From CAVWDI01 sp046259385 (GTDB lineage: Bacteria; Chloroflexota; Anaerolineae; Anaerolineales; UBA4823), in NCBI GenBank assembly GCA_046259385.1, contig JBJYWI010000289.1:1-6189 (forward strand): a stretch of DNA of 6,189 bases, read 5' to 3'. Positions within the stretch are counted from its first letter, which is position 1. Every line of letters begins with the position of its first letter. The position numbers and the translations under genes are program-made. This document shows, one piece after another, positions 5,105 through 6,189 of this stretch. Under the pieces are notes generated by a model. It saw only the letters and a program-made list of their open reading frames with translations. It ran no database searches and was not told the origin of the DNA.

Positions 5105-6189
5105 GTGAACAAACCCAAGCTTATTTCTATCAGTCATCTCGAATGTTCAAACTGTTTAGAAACTTATTCTGCCAATGCACTGATGAACCTTTGTCCTCAT
5201 TGCGGTAAACCATTTTTCGTGCGTTACGATCTGGAGGCTGTCAAGAAAAATGTAAACCGGGATGGAATTTCAACGCGAGAACCAACTCTATGGCGCTATG
5301 AAGAAATCCTCCCTATTATGAATATTGTCCACAAAATCAGTCTGGGGGAAGGATTTACTCCATTAATCAAGGCTCACCGCTTGGGTGAGCTATTGAATTT
5401 AAAAAATCTTTATATAAAAAATGAAAGTCAAAATCCAACCGGATCTTTCAAAGATCGGGGGATGTCTGTAGCAGTCTCAAGGGCAATAGAATTGGGCATT
5501 TCAAAATTCTGTATACCATCTGCAGGAAATGCCGCTAGTTCTTTGAGTGCTTACGCTGCCCTTTCGGGTACACAAGCCCATGTCTTCATGCCAGAGGATG
5601 TTTCTAGAATATTCATAACTGAATGCAAGAACGCTGGTGCTAGCGTTACTCTAGTTAAAGGAACAATAGCTGATGCAGGAATAATAGCTGCTGAATTTGT
5701 AGAAGAATCAAACAGTTTCAATATATCCACCCTCAGGGAACCTTACCGCCTGGAGGGTAAAAAAACAATGGGCTATGAAATTGCGGAACAGCTTGGTTGG
5801 AAACTTCCTGATGTAATCATTTACCCAACTGGCGGTGGAACTGGTCTTGTAGGTATGTGGAAATCATTTGACGAAATGGAAAAACTCGGTTGGATAGATG
5901 AAAGACGTCCCCGGATGGTTGCTGTTCAATCAACTGGTTGCGCGCCAATTGTCGAAGCTTTCAATAATAAGTTCAACGCAGCATCTCCATGGAAAAATGC
6001 GAAGACAATCGCTGAAGGTTTAAGGGTACCATCTGCAGTTGGAGATTTTTTAATCCTGAAAGCTTTGTATGAGAGTGAAGGAATTGCCATCTCTGTGGAT
6101 GATAAAGAAATTATTCACTCAATCAAAATATTCGGGCAGTACCTAGGAATTCTTCCATCCCCGGAAGGAGCAGCGACCTTGGCTGCATT
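5105..6189 (+). CDS. thrC: Threonine synthase, PLP-dependent, with N-terminal zinc ribbon (3' end cut by the window)
   Basis: The reading frame is open to the right edge and gives 361 complete codons; the family usually has about 400, so only a short C-terminal piece is missing. Threonine synthase converts O-phosphohomoserine to threonine and phosphate, the last step of threonine biosynthesis, in the cytoplasm. Numbering from the GTG, a zinc ribbon is formed by CSNC (Cys14, Cys17) and CPHC (Cys30, Cys33). LGEGFTPL (80-87) follows, then the PLP lysine Lys116 in PTGSFKDRG, the substrate-binding block SAGNAASSLSAYAA (139-152) and the phosphate-cup glycines PTGGGTG (241-247). The block VPSAVGDFLILKALYES (308-324) is also typical of the zinc-ribbon bacterial and archaeal type. 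No frameshift is seen. The gene is divergent from the deacetylase cluster across about 200 bp. Another fold-type II PLP lyase is conceivable, but the N-terminal ribbon and WRYEE..LP wording favour ThrC. Confidence 0.9.
   Translation, partial: MNKPKLISISHLECSNCLETYSANALMNLCPHCGKPFFVRYDLEAVKKNVNRDGISTREPTLWRYEEILPIMNIVHKISLGEGFTPLIKAHRLGELLNLKNLYIKNESQNPTGSFKDRGMSVAVSRAIELGISKFCIPSAGNAASSLSAYAALSGTQAHVFMPEDVSRIFITECKNAGASVTLVKGTIADAGIIAAEFVEESNSFNISTLREPYRLEGKKTMGYEIAEQLGWKLPDVIIYPTGGGTGLVGMWKSFDEMEKLGWIDERRPRMVAVQSTGCAPIVEAFNNKFNAASPWKNAKTIAEGLRVPSAVGDFLILKALYESEGIAISVDDKEIIHSIKIFGQYLGILPSPEGAATLAA

Overview
The window reads as ordinary bacterial chromosome, with moderate GC (low to mid 40s percent by eye), tightly packed genes and short intergenic gaps. 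I see no tRNA, rRNA, insertion sequence, CRISPR array or phage gene. The combination of a zinc-ribbon threonine synthase, a bacterial class II-type histone-deacetylase-fold enzyme, a creatinase-like M24 protein and a small HD hydrolase would fit a Chloroflexota-like or other deep-branching environmental bacterium. That placement is an inference from gene style and has not been tested.

Layout. Positions 1-129 are a leader region holding a long imperfect inverted repeat that brackets a candidate sigma70 promoter. It precedes an NAD(P)-dependent aldehyde dehydrogenase (130-1578, +). This gene converges, 23 bp apart, on a four-gene minus-strand cluster that is transcribed from right to left: histone deacetylase/acetylpolyamine amidohydrolase-type deacetylase (4903-3860), OsmC-family protein (3820-3401), M24 'pita-bread' family protein (3389-2208) and an RSH/MESH1-like HD hydrolase (2186-1602). 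Gaps inside the cluster are 39, 11 and 21 bp, so one transcript is likely. A good sigma70-like promoter, with a perfect TTGACA, lies just upstream of the first gene. Threonine synthase (thrC) is transcribed divergently from about 5105 and is cut off by the right edge of the window.

How the parts may work together. The deacetylase, the M24 amidohydrolase-type protein and the aldehyde dehydrogenase could handle successive steps in breakdown of an acylated amine or amino-acid-like osmolyte. OsmC (peroxide or thiol stress) and the HD protein (possibly alarmone turnover) would be stress-related companions. This is a hypothesis from co-location only. The most notable sequence-level observation is that three of the five canonical metal ligands of the M24 protein are replaced, so it is probably not a standard metallo-aminopeptidase. 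The aldehyde dehydrogenase also lacks the usual coenzyme-selecting glutamate. I found no clear evidence of a wholly new multi-gene system.
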